Of a stretch of DNA of 64,000 nucleotides, positions 16,601-23,539 are shown one piece after another; within the stretch, counting starts at the first letter, position 1; each line of letters starts with the position of its first letter. The stretch lies in NCBI RefSeq assembly GCF_014905555.1, contig NZ_BNGS01000013.1, forward strand, positions 209,532 through 273,531, given 5' to 3'. The position numbers and the translations under genes were made by a program. The notes beneath the pieces were generated by a model. The model had not been told where the DNA came from, ran no database searches, and saw nothing but the letters and a program-made list of their open reading frames with translations. This DNA is from Streptomyces sp. Y2F8-2 (GTDB lineage Bacteria > Actinomycetota > Actinomycetes > Streptomycetales > Streptomycetaceae).

Positions 16601-16787
16601 GGTCGAGGTCGGCCACGAACAGGACGTCGCGCCCGTGCAGCCGGCGCACCAGCACGGGGCCGTGCCGGCGCATCAGCTCCATGGCCTGCTGGATCGGAGT
16701 GCCGCCTGGGCCGATGTCGGAGATGTCGGCCACGGGGACGCCGTGCGGGGTGCCGAGGGTGGTCTGCGGGTGCGCGGTGGGGGACAT
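13617..16787 (-). CDS. Self-sufficient cytochrome P450-reductase fusion (CYP102/BM3 type)
   Basis: A 1056-residue single-chain fatty-acid-type monooxygenase, the same length as CYP102A1 (P450 BM3). P450 domain: GLFT with Phe93 equivalent to BM3 Phe87, I-helix AGHETTSG (272-279), ExxR EALR (331-334), heme loop FGTGERACIG with Cys412. A linker leads to a flavodoxin-like FMN domain (FLHGSNYGTCRDVA), then a P450-reductase FAD/NADPH domain (RHYSVSSSP; MVAAGTGLAPFRG; C-terminal YVEDVYAAG). Closest class by recollection is Streptomyces CYP102B. It should hydroxylate long-chain fatty acids with NADPH and O2 in the cytosol. ATG 16787 has only a weak ribosome site. No TetR-type regulator gene is adjacent. 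Confidence 0.95.
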   Translation of the reverse strand: MSPTAHPQTTLGTPHGVPVADISDIGPGGTPIQQAMELMRRHGPVLVRRLHGRDVLFVADLDLVTDLSDEARFAKAVGPALENVREFAGNGLFTAYNDEPDWARAHDILMPAFALGSMRTYHPVMLRVARRLIESWDRAGRDGRPVNVPDDMTRMTLDTIGLAGFGYDFGSFERDEPHQFVESMVRCLEWSMTRLGRLPGDDHTAADAAFREDAAHLAQVVDDVITARRAGGGQQGEAEDLLGLMLTARHPADGTTLDDANIRNQVITFLIAGHETTSGAMSFALYHLAKNPAVLQLVQREVDALWGDAADPEPTYDEIGRLTYTRQVLNEALRLWPTAAAFGRHAREDTLLGGRIPLRAGQSVTVLTPMLHRQPVWGDNTELFDPSRFTPEAEAARPPHAYKPFGTGERACIGRQFALHEATMLLAMLVHRYRLHDHADYRLTVKETLTLKPEGFTLTLSPRTAADRTHPPLPGAHRPRTESAPDDTTLPARVRPGTRALFLHGSNYGTCRDVAGQLADEAAAVGCETEVAPLDAYVGGLPADRPVVITAASYNGQPTDDATAFAAWLSENATDATDVTYAVLGVGDRTWAATYQHVPTRIDERLAELGGTRLLARAAADASGDLGGTVRAFTARLRTALLDRYGDPDATGSTEPARAYEVRTLTGGPLHALAARHDLVPMTVTEAYDLTAPGHPRLKRFVRLALPGGTTYRTGDHVAVLPVNDKALVERAAAALGVDLDTVLDVRAARPRRDGLAVDRPLTVRQLLTHHVELLERPKADQLAALATANPCPPERAALAALSDDPRTLVEVIEAYPALRGALDWPTLLDLLTPLRPRHYSVSSSPAADPGHIDLMVSLLKAPARSGNGTYRGVGSGHLATVEPGDTVLARIQPCREAFRVDHSGPVVMVAAGTGLAPFRGAIADRVRALAEGARLAPAVCYFGCDAPDADFLHAEELRAAEAAGAVSLRPAFSAAPVDGVSFVQHRIAAEADEVWRLLDAGARVYVCGDGSRMAPGVREAFRALHAERVPDGDSGRWLDELIASGRYVEDVYAAG

Positions 16788-17016
16788 GGCACGACAACTG
16801 CCTTTCGCGGTACGGAACTCCTGCCACCAGCTTGGTCGCCGGTCGCCGGGGGTCCGTGCCGTGCGACTACATGAATCCGCAGTGGAAAGAGCCGGCCGGG
16901 CCTTGCCAGGCCGGCCGTGGTGCGCAAGACGGCGTTGCCGGACACCACCTAGGGCCGACCGGTCGATCTCGGTCCTCTCATGCGGGTCGCGGGACCCGGC
17001 CCCTCGTGCGCGCGCC

Positions 17017-17022
17017 TAGGAT
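17017..17022 (+). promoter_or_regulatory. -10 element, leaderless GTG gene
   Basis: TAGGAT ends 8 bases before GTG 17031; no ribosome site lies between. It supports the 17031 start of the small protein. Confidence 0.5.
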
Positions 17023-17030
17023 CCGGGGCC

Positions 17031-17309
17031 GTGGCGAAGACATTTGAAGAAATCGTGGAGATGCAGCGTGCGGCGAGAGAGGCCCAGGTGCGGACCGCCG
17101 AACTGCGCGAGAAGTACGGCCCGCCCACCGCCACGCCGTGGACCAAGCAGCAGACCGACACGTACGAGACCGCGTGGCGCGCCTGGCGCGACCTCGACCG
17201 GGACCTTCAGGCCGAGCTCACCGAGTACGCGAAGTCCCACGGCCGGACGCGCGCCGATGTCGAGGCGGAGGTGCTGGCGCAGGCGGAGGAACCGCCTGGG
17301 AGCGCCTAG
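17031..17309 (+). CDS. Small helical hypothetical protein
   Basis: 92 residues from GTG 17031, charged and predicted helical (FEEIVEMQRAAREAQVRTAELREKYG; AWRDLDRDLQAELTEYAKSHG). It looks like a cytosolic coiled-coil protein; I recognise no family. Codon bias is good throughout, and the -10 element just upstream indicates a leaderless transcript. It converges with the GNAT gene. Confidence 0.7.
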   Translation: MAKTFEEIVEMQRAAREAQVRTAELREKYGPPTATPWTKQQTDTYETAWRAWRDLDRDLQAELTEYAKSHGRTRADVEAEVLAQAEEPPGSA

Positions 17310-17336
17310 GGCAGGCCGCGGCGGCCCGGCCTGCTG

Positions 17337-17849
17337 TCAGGTGCGGGCGAGGTCGATCCGCCAGTCGTTGGATCTGGCCCACTGCCCCTTCGGGTACTCG
17401 AAGTCGACCTGTCCGAGCAGTTCGAAGCCGGCCTTGCGGCAGACCGCGTTGGAGGCGGGGTGGTCCGCCCTCGGGAACGCGTGCAGATACCGGTGGGTCC
17501 CGGTGGCTCGCGCCGCCTCGACGACCGCGCGGGCCGCCCGGGCGGCGAGGCCCTGTCCCTGGAACTCGGGCAGCACGCCCCACCCGGTCTCCCACACCGT
17601 CCCGTCACGCCACGACCGCTCCCAGAAGCCGATCGACCCCACCGTCTCGCCGGTCTCCGCCAGCGTGATCCGGTACATCCGGCCCGCTTCCACGGCGAGA
17701 TAGCGCCGATGCCGCACGGCGAGTCGCTCCTCGGTCTCGGGGCCGCCCAAGTGCTCGGTCATCTCCGGGCTGTTGGTCCTGCGCAGCAGCCAGAGGTCGC
17801 CCTCGGCCCAGGGCTCGAGCCGCACCTGTCGCGTGTTCGTGGTGTCCAT
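17337..17849 (-). CDS. GNAT-family N-acetyltransferase
   Basis: 170 residues of the GNAT fold resembling the RimJ/RimL-like group: strand MYRITLAETGETVGSIGFW, ETGWGVLPEFQGQGLAARA (acetyl-CoA pyrophosphate loop QGQGLA), and SNAVCRKAGFELLG. It transfers acetyl from acetyl-CoA to an amine; the substrate is unknown. The start is ATG 17849 because a TAGGGT -10 (17862-17857) lies 7 bases upstream, which would be within coding sequence if a longer frame were used. The message would be leaderless. Confidence 0.88.
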   Translation of the reverse strand: MDTTNTRQVRLEPWAEGDLWLLRRTNSPEMTEHLGGPETEERLAVRHRRYLAVEAGRMYRITLAETGETVGSIGFWERSWRDGTVWETGWGVLPEFQGQGLAARAARAVVEAARATGTHRYLHAFPRADHPASNAVCRKAGFELLGQVDFEYPKGQWARSNDWRIDLART

Positions 17850-17956
17850 GGCGCTCACCCTAGGGCCGGGGTCTGACAACGGCCCCGCGCCTACCCGGGG
17901 TCACGCCTCTGACCTGGGCGTCTATCGTGGATCACAGAACGTGGTGAGGGGGCGTG

Positions 17957-18595
17957 ATGGACTCGGAATCTCAGGCCGCGGTGGTGTGGCGGAACCGGGC
18001 GCTGACGCTCTTCGACCGGATCCCGATGCCGGTCGCGGTGTGCGACGTGCTCGGGGTGATCGTGCTGGCCAATCCGGCGATGGCCACCGAGTGGGGCGCG
18101 ACACCGGGAGGTCTGCGCGGGCGGAACGTGCTGGACCGGTTCCGTCCGCAGGAGCCGACCCAGATCGAGCGCATCGCGCAGGCACTGCGGTTACGGCACC
18201 GTTCGCGCTATCCGGTGTCGGTGTGCTGGGACGCCGCCGACGGGGTGCGGCGCCACGGCGAGCTGACCGCCGACCCGGTCAGCGACTCGGCCGAGGCGAT
18301 GCCCGCACTGCTGGTCCTGGTACGCGTGCTGGGCGAGTGCCCGGAACCGGACCGGCCGACCGCCGCCCCGCCCGCCGGCCTCGCCGAGGCCCGCATCCTG
18401 GCGCTGCTGGCCGGGGGCGCCACCACGGCCCGGGTGGCGCGCGAGACCGGGCTCACGGTTTACGGTGTCACCTACCATCTGCGGCGTCTGTCGCGGCGGT
18501 GGGGCGCGGCGAACCGTACGGAGCTGGTGGCGCGCGCCTACGCGCTGGGCGTGCTCGTGCCCGGGGTGTGGCCGCCGGAGGCGGCCGGCTGCTGA
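17957..18595 (+). CDS. PAS-LuxR-type transcriptional regulator
   Basis: 212 residues. The N-terminal PAS-like sensor domain (about residues 15-115: RIPMPVAVCDVLGVIVLANPAMATEWG) is followed by a C-terminal LuxR-type HTH (about 140-195: EARILALLAGGATTARVARETGLTVYGVTYHLRRLSRRWG). The architecture resembles PimM/PAS-LuxR regulators of secondary metabolism, but no biosynthetic cluster is adjacent. ATG 17957 follows GAGGGGG. Its last 58 bases overlap the convergent DUF3626 gene. Confidence 0.8.
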   Translation: MDSESQAAVVWRNRALTLFDRIPMPVAVCDVLGVIVLANPAMATEWGATPGGLRGRNVLDRFRPQEPTQIERIAQALRLRHRSRYPVSVCWDAADGVRRHGELTADPVSDSAEAMPALLVLVRVLGECPEPDRPTAAPPAGLAEARILALLAGGATTARVARETGLTVYGVTYHLRRLSRRWGAANRTELVARAYALGVLVPGVWPPEAAGC

Positions 18596-19515
18596 GCCGC
18601 GGGCCGTGCCGCACCGCCGTCCGCACCGGCCGGACGGGCCGTCCCGGCCCCCTCCGGCGCGCCGAAGCGCGCCAGGCAGTGCCACACCATCTTCAGGTCC
18701 TGCGCCAGGTACCGGCCCGCGCGCACCGCATCACCGATGATCCTCGGATCGAGGCACCCGTCCTCAGCGATCCGCTCCGCCAACTCGACGTACTGAGGGC
18801 CGCGGTAGTCCGCGTGCCGGCGCAGTTCCGCGACGGAGAGCCGGTAGCCGGGGTGCCACTCCACAGTGCACGGCAGCCGGCGCGCGGCGGCCTCGACGGG
18901 GGTGTCACGGTAGCTCGCGTCCAGGACCAGGGCCTCCACGTCCCGTTCCGGCAGGACCGGACCGTGCACATGGGCCTCGGTGTAGTCGTTGAGGGCGTCC
19001 TGGCGGTCGGCCTCGGCCAGCTCGACGAGGTGCATGCCCGCGGCCACCACCCCGAAGTGGCACGGCTCGGCCGCGCTGTCCGGGTAGCAGAACGTGGCCC
19101 GCTCCAGCGTGGCGGCGGTGAGCCGGAAGTGCGAGGAGCCGAAGCGGGGCGCCGCCCCGACCACCTGACGGCGGAAGTTCAGCGCGCCGTACACGGGCCG
19201 CTGGTACGCGGGCCCGGTGTCGTAGGCGCCGCCGAAGATCCGGCTCTCCCAGCGCCAGCGGTCACCGCCGGGGTGGGCGGTGAGCCCGTCGTTGCTGGTG
19301 CCGGTGACGAACTGCGAGCGGTACGCGCCGTCCGCGGCCAGCGCCCGCAGGATCGGCCGGCCGCCGCGCACGAGCCGGTCGGGATGGAAGTTGAGGGTCA
19401 GCCGCAGGTCCCGGGGTACCGGGGGACCCGAGGAGAGGGCCGCGACGTGTCGCAGCGCCCGTTCGGCCGCCGTACCGGCAGCGGATCCGGATCGCTCGTC
19501 TCCCCTGAAATCCAT
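18538..19515 (-). CDS. DUF3626 domain protein
   Basis: 325 residues. Residues about 35-285 match DUF3626: LRLTLNFHPDRL, YRSQFVTGTSNDGLTAHPGG, WESRIFGGAY, and the Arg/Phe-rich RFGSSHFRL. The repeated His/Arg/Asp positions suggest a catalytic pocket, but no activity is established for the family. The last 40 residues are Ala/Gly/Pro-rich and overlap the convergent regulator gene. Divergent from the FBP gene. Confidence 0.82.
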   Translation of the reverse strand: MDFRGDERSGSAAGTAAERALRHVAALSSGPPVPRDLRLTLNFHPDRLVRGGRPILRALAADGAYRSQFVTGTSNDGLTAHPGGDRWRWESRIFGGAYDTGPAYQRPVYGALNFRRQVVGAAPRFGSSHFRLTAATLERATFCYPDSAAEPCHFGVVAAGMHLVELAEADRQDALNDYTEAHVHGPVLPERDVEALVLDASYRDTPVEAAARRLPCTVEWHPGYRLSVAELRRHADYRGPQYVELAERIAEDGCLDPRIIGDAVRAGRYLAQDLKMVWHCLARFGAPEGAGTARPAGADGGAARPAAQQPAASGGHTPGTSTPSA

Positions 19516-19602
19516 TGGCCACCCCCGAGGGAACCGGCTACTTTAGGCAGAAACCTAGGATCCCTAGGCTGCCAGGCTTCCGTACCCCCGCAAGGACTCC
19601 TC

Positions 19603-20097
19603 ATGAGATCGCTCACCGAGCAGGACATCCGCAACTCCTTTATCAACTGCTCGAAGGGAGAGGCGAAACGCCTGGCGATACCCCGCGACCTCGGCGAACG
19701 CCCCTGGGACGACCTGGACTTCCTGGGCTGGCGGGATCCGGGGGCGCCCGATCGCAGCTATCTGGTCGTCGAACGCGCCGACCGGCTCGTCGGCGTCGCG
19801 CTGCGCTTCCCGTCCTCGCAGCGCGGCTTCCTGCACCGCAGCATGTGCTCGCTGTGCCTGACCACCCACCCGGGCAACGGCGTGTCCCTGATGACGGCCC
19901 GGAAGGCGGGCGCGGCCGGCCGCGAGGGCAACTCGGTCGGGGTGTACATGTGTACCGACCTCGCGTGCTCCCTGGACGTGCGCGGAAAGAAGGTGCCCGA
20001 GGCCGGGGGCCGTTTCCAGGAGAGCCTCACGGAGGAGGAGCAGATCGCCCGGATGAAGGCCAACCTCTCCGCCTTCCTGGACAAACTGGGCACCTGA
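19603..20097 (+). CDS. FBP-domain elongation factor G-binding protein
   Basis: 164 residues with the FBP C-terminal treble-clef zinc-finger fold: CSLCLTTHPGN (about 84-94) and CTDLACS (about 119-125) supply the zinc ligands. In staphylococcal FusB/FusC this domain binds EF-G and releases it from ribosomes stalled by fusidic acid. Streptomyces homologues may tune translation or give low-level fusidate protection. ATG 19603 follows AAGGACTCC. The upstream region has closely spaced CCTAGG motifs (19554-19568) over the presumed promoter. Confidence 0.85.
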   Translation: MRSLTEQDIRNSFINCSKGEAKRLAIPRDLGERPWDDLDFLGWRDPGAPDRSYLVVERADRLVGVALRFPSSQRGFLHRSMCSLCLTTHPGNGVSLMTARKAGAAGREGNSVGVYMCTDLACSLDVRGKKVPEAGGRFQESLTEEEQIARMKANLSAFLDKLGT

Positions 20098-20183
20098 GCG
20101 CGCACTGCGGTGGCCCCCGGGCGACGCCCGCGGCACCTGTTGTGTACGTTCGGAGCCTGGGTGCCAAGGGAAAGGCGTTGGGG

Positions 20184-21461
20184 ATGCGAGATGTCCGTGA
20201 TGCCTGGGCGCAGGCCGCCGCCCGGATCGCCAGGTGGCGGCAGGAGCCCGAGGTCGTCCAGGCAGTGCGTTCGACCGCGGCCGCGACCGTCGCGTATGTC
20301 GTCGCCCTGCGCCTGAGCCCTGAGCCGGCCCCCCTGACCGCGCCCCTGACCGCGCTCCTCGTCGTACAGGTGACGCTGTACGCGACGCTCACCACCGGTG
20401 TGCGGCGGGTGAACTCCGTGGTGGCCGGAGTCGTCATCGCGATCGCCTTCAGCATCCTGGTGGGCCTGACCTGGTGGAGCCTCGCCCTGATCATCCTGGC
20501 CTCGCTGGCCGTGGGGCATCTCGTACGGGTCAGAGAGTTCGTGCAGGAAGTGGCGATCAGCGGCATGCTGGTCCTCGGGGTGACCCAGGTCGGCAGCACC
20601 GCCTGGGCCAGGGTCGTGGAGACGCTCATCGGCGCGGCGGTCGGCCTCGCCACCAATCTGTTCATCGCTCCCCCGGTGTGGCTGGGGGCCGCCGAAGAGT
20701 CCATCGAGGGGCTCGCGCGCCGGATCCGCCAGCTGATGCTGCGCGTCGGGGAGGAGGCCGCGGGGCACACGCCGGTCGCGCAGGCGACCGCACGGCTGCA
20801 CGAGGCGCGTCGGCTGGACCATGACATCGTCCTGGTGGACGCCGCGCTGCGGCAGGCCGAGGACAGTCTGAAGCTCAACCCGCGGGTCCGCGAAGGCCTG
20901 CTGCACCGGATCGTGCTGCGCACCGGACTCGACACGCTGGAGATCGTCACGGTGGTGCTGCGGGTGATCTCCCGCACCCTGGCCGACCTGGCGAAGGAGC
21001 GGGAACCCGAGCCGCTGTTCGAGGCGGAGATCGGGGCGACGCTGGAGCGGCTGCTGTCGGAGATCGGTGATGCGGTGGTCAGCTTCGCGGTGCTCGTCAC
21101 CACCGATGTCAGCCGCAGCGCCGAGTCCGCGGAGGCCCGCCTCACCGAGGAGCTGGTGACGGCGGGCGCGACCCGCGACAAGCTGGCCCAGCTGCTGCTG
21201 GAGGAGGTGCAACGCGACAGCCGTCAGTGGCAGTTCCACGGCGCGGTGCTGACCGAGGTCAACCGCATCCTGGACGAGCTGGACATCGAGCACCGCACCC
21301 GGCGCCTGCTGGAGGAGCTGGACCGCGGCACGCGGGAGCAGCGCGAGCGCAACCCGCGTCTGGCCAGGCTGTGGGACCTGGTGCGCGAGCCCCGGTTCAC
21401 CCGGATGCGTGATCTTCGTCAGCGCCGGAACCGCACGGGGCCGCCCCGGCGTTCCAGGTAG
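20184..21461 (+). CDS. FUSC/aromatic-acid-exporter-like membrane protein
   Basis: 425 residues. The N-terminal half has about five or six membrane helices in the FUSC/ArAE pattern (VQAVRSTAAATVAYVVAL; PLTAPLTALLVVQVTLYATL; RVVETLIGAAVGLATNLF). The C-terminal half is a long soluble helical domain with coiled-coil character (AEARLTEELVTAGATRDKLA). It probably exports aromatic or amphipathic acids or acts as a half-size FUSC transporter; the substrate is unknown. ATG 20184 lies 10 bases after AAGGGAAAGG. Confidence 0.8.
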   Translation: MRDVRDAWAQAAARIARWRQEPEVVQAVRSTAAATVAYVVALRLSPEPAPLTAPLTALLVVQVTLYATLTTGVRRVNSVVAGVVIAIAFSILVGLTWWSLALIILASLAVGHLVRVREFVQEVAISGMLVLGVTQVGSTAWARVVETLIGAAVGLATNLFIAPPVWLGAAEESIEGLARRIRQLMLRVGEEAAGHTPVAQATARLHEARRLDHDIVLVDAALRQAEDSLKLNPRVREGLLHRIVLRTGLDTLEIVTVVLRVISRTLADLAKEREPEPLFEAEIGATLERLLSEIGDAVVSFAVLVTTDVSRSAESAEARLTEELVTAGATRDKLAQLLLEEVQRDSRQWQFHGAVLTEVNRILDELDIEHRTRRLLEELDRGTREQRERNPRLARLWDLVREPRFTRMRDLRQRRNRTGPPRRSR

Positions 21462-21495
21462 GACGGGCCACCGGACGGGGAGAAGGGCGGGGCGC

Positions 21496-22563
21496 ATGGG
21501 CGCGGTGCGGATCGAAGGGAACCGGCTGCTGCTGCCGGGGGGTGTGCGGGTCCGCTTCATGCGGACGCTGCGGCTGCCGGAGACGGGCACACATCCGCTG
21601 CCGCCGGGGCTGGGCGAGTTCCCCGTACGCCGGGTGGAGGACTACGCCGAGACGGTGCCCGCCGAATGGCGGGCACGCGGCGGCGTGATGCTGCCGGTGT
21701 ATCTGCGCGAGGCCATGTGGCTGCATTTCACGGCGTCCGAGCCCGCCGCCCTGCAGGTGGGCGCCGGCAAGGTGTGCGCGGTCTCCGGCAGGCCCTGGAG
21801 TGCGCGTCTCGGCCGGGACCCGCAGAACTACGTGGTGCTTCCGCGTCAGCCGTGGCTGGACGGGATCAATTCCGGCCGGGGGACGGTGCGCCAGTTCGTG
21901 GCGGTGCCGCTCGGGCTCGGAGCCACGGTCGAGGGCCAGGTCACCGGCGAGGAGGTCTGGGGCGGGATACAGCTGCAGGTGTTCCCGCTCAAGGAGGGGC
22001 CCCTGGCCGCGTGGCGGGAGGAGGAGCGGCGCAGGAGGGAGTCGGCCCGGCAGATCGAGCGCGTCAGGGGGGCCGCAGGTCCTTACGGTGGCGCCTTGCC
22101 CGCCCCAGGGGCCCCACCGGCCCCGGGTGCCGCGTTTCCGCCGGCCATGGCCGCCGCTCCGGGCGGGCCTTCGCGCAGCGCCCCGTCGATGGGCCTCGGC
22201 GTCGGCGGTTCGATGCGCCAGGAGGTCTACCGGGACGACCGGCCAGCAGGAAGCTGGGCCGAGGAGCCGGCCGGACGCGTGTTCGTGCATCTGGTCACGC
22301 CTCCGCAGTGGCGTCGCATCACGGGCGAGGCGCCTCCGCCGTCCCCGGTGGACCGCGCGGCGTACACCGAAGCCGGGCTGCCGTGGTTCGACTACTACGA
22401 CCAGGACGGCGAGGATCTCACGCCCACGGACACCCTGGGCGGCATCAAGCCGGTCGGCGACTGGCTCGGCGACGACCACACGCCCTGGCAGCAACCCTCG
22501 CCGCACCAGGTGAAGCCTCTCGGTGACGCGCCGGGGAAGCCGGTGCAGGACGGCGACTGGTGA
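21496..22563 (+). CDS. Hypothetical protein, 355 aa
   Basis: A soluble protein unknown to me. Residues 1-180 form a conserved-looking globular part (VRVRFMRTLRLPETG, REAMWLHFTASEPAALQVG, GKVCAVSGRPW, QNYVVLPRQPWLDG). A charged helix, an Ala/Pro/Gly linker (about 185-225) and a second globular part (VFVHLVTPPQWRRITGEAPP, PWFDYYDQD) follow. YVVLPRQPWLDGI may suggest carbohydrate binding, but this is only an impression. RBS AGAAGGGCGGGG precedes ATG 21496. The stop codon lies in a 28-bp tandem repeat. Confidence 0.7.
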   Translation: MGAVRIEGNRLLLPGGVRVRFMRTLRLPETGTHPLPPGLGEFPVRRVEDYAETVPAEWRARGGVMLPVYLREAMWLHFTASEPAALQVGAGKVCAVSGRPWSARLGRDPQNYVVLPRQPWLDGINSGRGTVRQFVAVPLGLGATVEGQVTGEEVWGGIQLQVFPLKEGPLAAWREEERRRRESARQIERVRGAAGPYGGALPAPGAPPAPGAAFPPAMAAAPGGPSRSAPSMGLGVGGSMRQEVYRDDRPAGSWAEEPAGRVFVHLVTPPQWRRITGEAPPPSPVDRAAYTEAGLPWFDYYDQDGEDLTPTDTLGGIKPVGDWLGDDHTPWQQPSPHQVKPLGDAPGKPVQDGDW

Positions 22564-22614
22564 CTGCCCCCGTCCGGGCGGCGACCGGTGACTGCCCCCG
22601 TCCGGGCGGCGATT
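22559..22614. repeat. 28-bp tandem duplication across a stop codon
   Basis: Two copies of a 28-bp unit beginning GGTGACTGCCCCCGTCCGGG, at 22559 and 22587, differing only near the ends. The first copy contains the TGA stop of the upstream gene; the second repeats it out of use. Each copy holds a small CCCG-TC-CGGG hairpin. Confidence 0.85.
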
Positions 22615-22732
22615 GGTGCACAACCGGACCGGTTCGCTTGCCGGGTGCACGCTCGGCGAGCGCGCCCCGAGGCCGCGTCTTCCCCGTCGACGGCGTGAGC
22701 GGTGAACTGCGGCTCTCCGGTAGCCCTTTGCT

Positions 22733-23455
22733 TCACCGGTCGCCGTCCGTGCGCTGCCGCAGCAGTGCGCGCGGGCAGGTCCGGGCGGCCTGCGCGAGCA
22801 GGGCGTGCATGCGTTCGGCGAGCTGCGGGACCGTGTCCGCGGGCTCGGGGAACGGCAGGCGTACGTCGCCGTGGTCGCGGGCCCGCTCGATGCGCAGCGT
22901 CAGCCCGTGCCGGTCGACGGCGAGCGGCTGGACCCGTACCGCGCCGTGCAGGCTGCCCGGATCGACGAGCCGGGTCAGCCGCTGGACGGCGTCCGGGTGG
23001 GCGTCGGCGAGATGGGTGAGCAGCCGGGCCTCGGCGGCGACGAGCGGATCGGGCTCGGCACTCGCGTACTCGTCGAGGTCGACGACGACCACGCCGTTCG
23101 CCCGGCGCAGAGCGATGCGCGTCGGCCGCAGGGCGAGTCGGTCCCCCTCGGGCTCGACCTCGCCGGCGAGCCACAGCCGGGCGCGGATCCGGGACCGTAC
23201 GGGAACCGGCGCGACATCGGCGAACTCCAGCACCACGGACGGCTCTCCTCGGGGAGCGCACAGGGCGGCCGTGGGCAGTGCGCTGCCCCCGGGCGGGCGC
23301 AGCAGCACCCGGCCGTCGGCGGCGACGGAGTGCGCGCCGGTGAACTCCTCCCGTCCGTCCCGCGCGGTAACGGCGCAGGACCATGCGGCAGCGAGCACCG
23401 AACGGGCACGCTCCGCCGCGACCGGCGCGGCCGTCCAGGCATGACGGTACCCCAT
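22733..23455 (-). CDS. DUF2470 protein (HugZ-like heme/iron utilisation type)
   Basis: 240 residues. The N-terminal part resembles the FMN-binding split-barrel/HugZ-like fold (EPSVVLEFADVAPVPVRSRIRARLWLAGEV). The C-terminal DUF2470 domain (about 150-235: ARLLTHLADAHPDAVQRLTRL ... VQPLAVDRHGLTLRI) is the domain found at the end of HugZ-type heme oxygenases. A role in iron or heme handling fits the near-perfect iron box directly upstream. ATG 23455 follows AAGGAGG at 8 bases. Catalysis is not proven; some relatives do not bind heme. Confidence 0.8.
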   Translation of the reverse strand: MGYRHAWTAAPVAAERARSVLAAAWSCAVTARDGREEFTGAHSVAADGRVLLRPPGGSALPTAALCAPRGEPSVVLEFADVAPVPVRSRIRARLWLAGEVEPEGDRLALRPTRIALRRANGVVVVDLDEYASAEPDPLVAAEARLLTHLADAHPDAVQRLTRLVDPGSLHGAVRVQPLAVDRHGLTLRIERARDHGDVRLPFPEPADTVPQLAERMHALLAQAARTCPRALLRQRTDGDR

Positions 23456-23466
23456 CCCCAACCTCC

Positions 23467-23485
23467 TTAGGTAAGCCTTGCCTAA
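23467..23485 (-). promoter_or_regulatory. Iron box (DmdR1/DtxR-family operator)
   Basis: Minus strand TTAGGCAAGGCTTACCTAA, matching the Streptomyces DmdR1 consensus TTAGGTTAGGCTCACCTAA at 16 of 19 positions, with intact TTAGG/CCTAA ends. It abuts the ribosome site of the DUF2470 gene, so Fe-loaded repressor would block transcription when iron is plentiful. Confidence 0.85.
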
Positions 23486-23539
23486 CTTATCGGAGATCGG
23501 AGTGTGCGCCAACCAGGCCCCGGGTCCGTCACGGAACCG

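Noticed and set aside
17773..19602. Long plus-strand frame running into the FBP gene
   Set aside because: Only the part from ATG 19603 resembles a protein family. The upstream part is antisense to the DUF3626 gene and out of frame with the PAS-LuxR gene.
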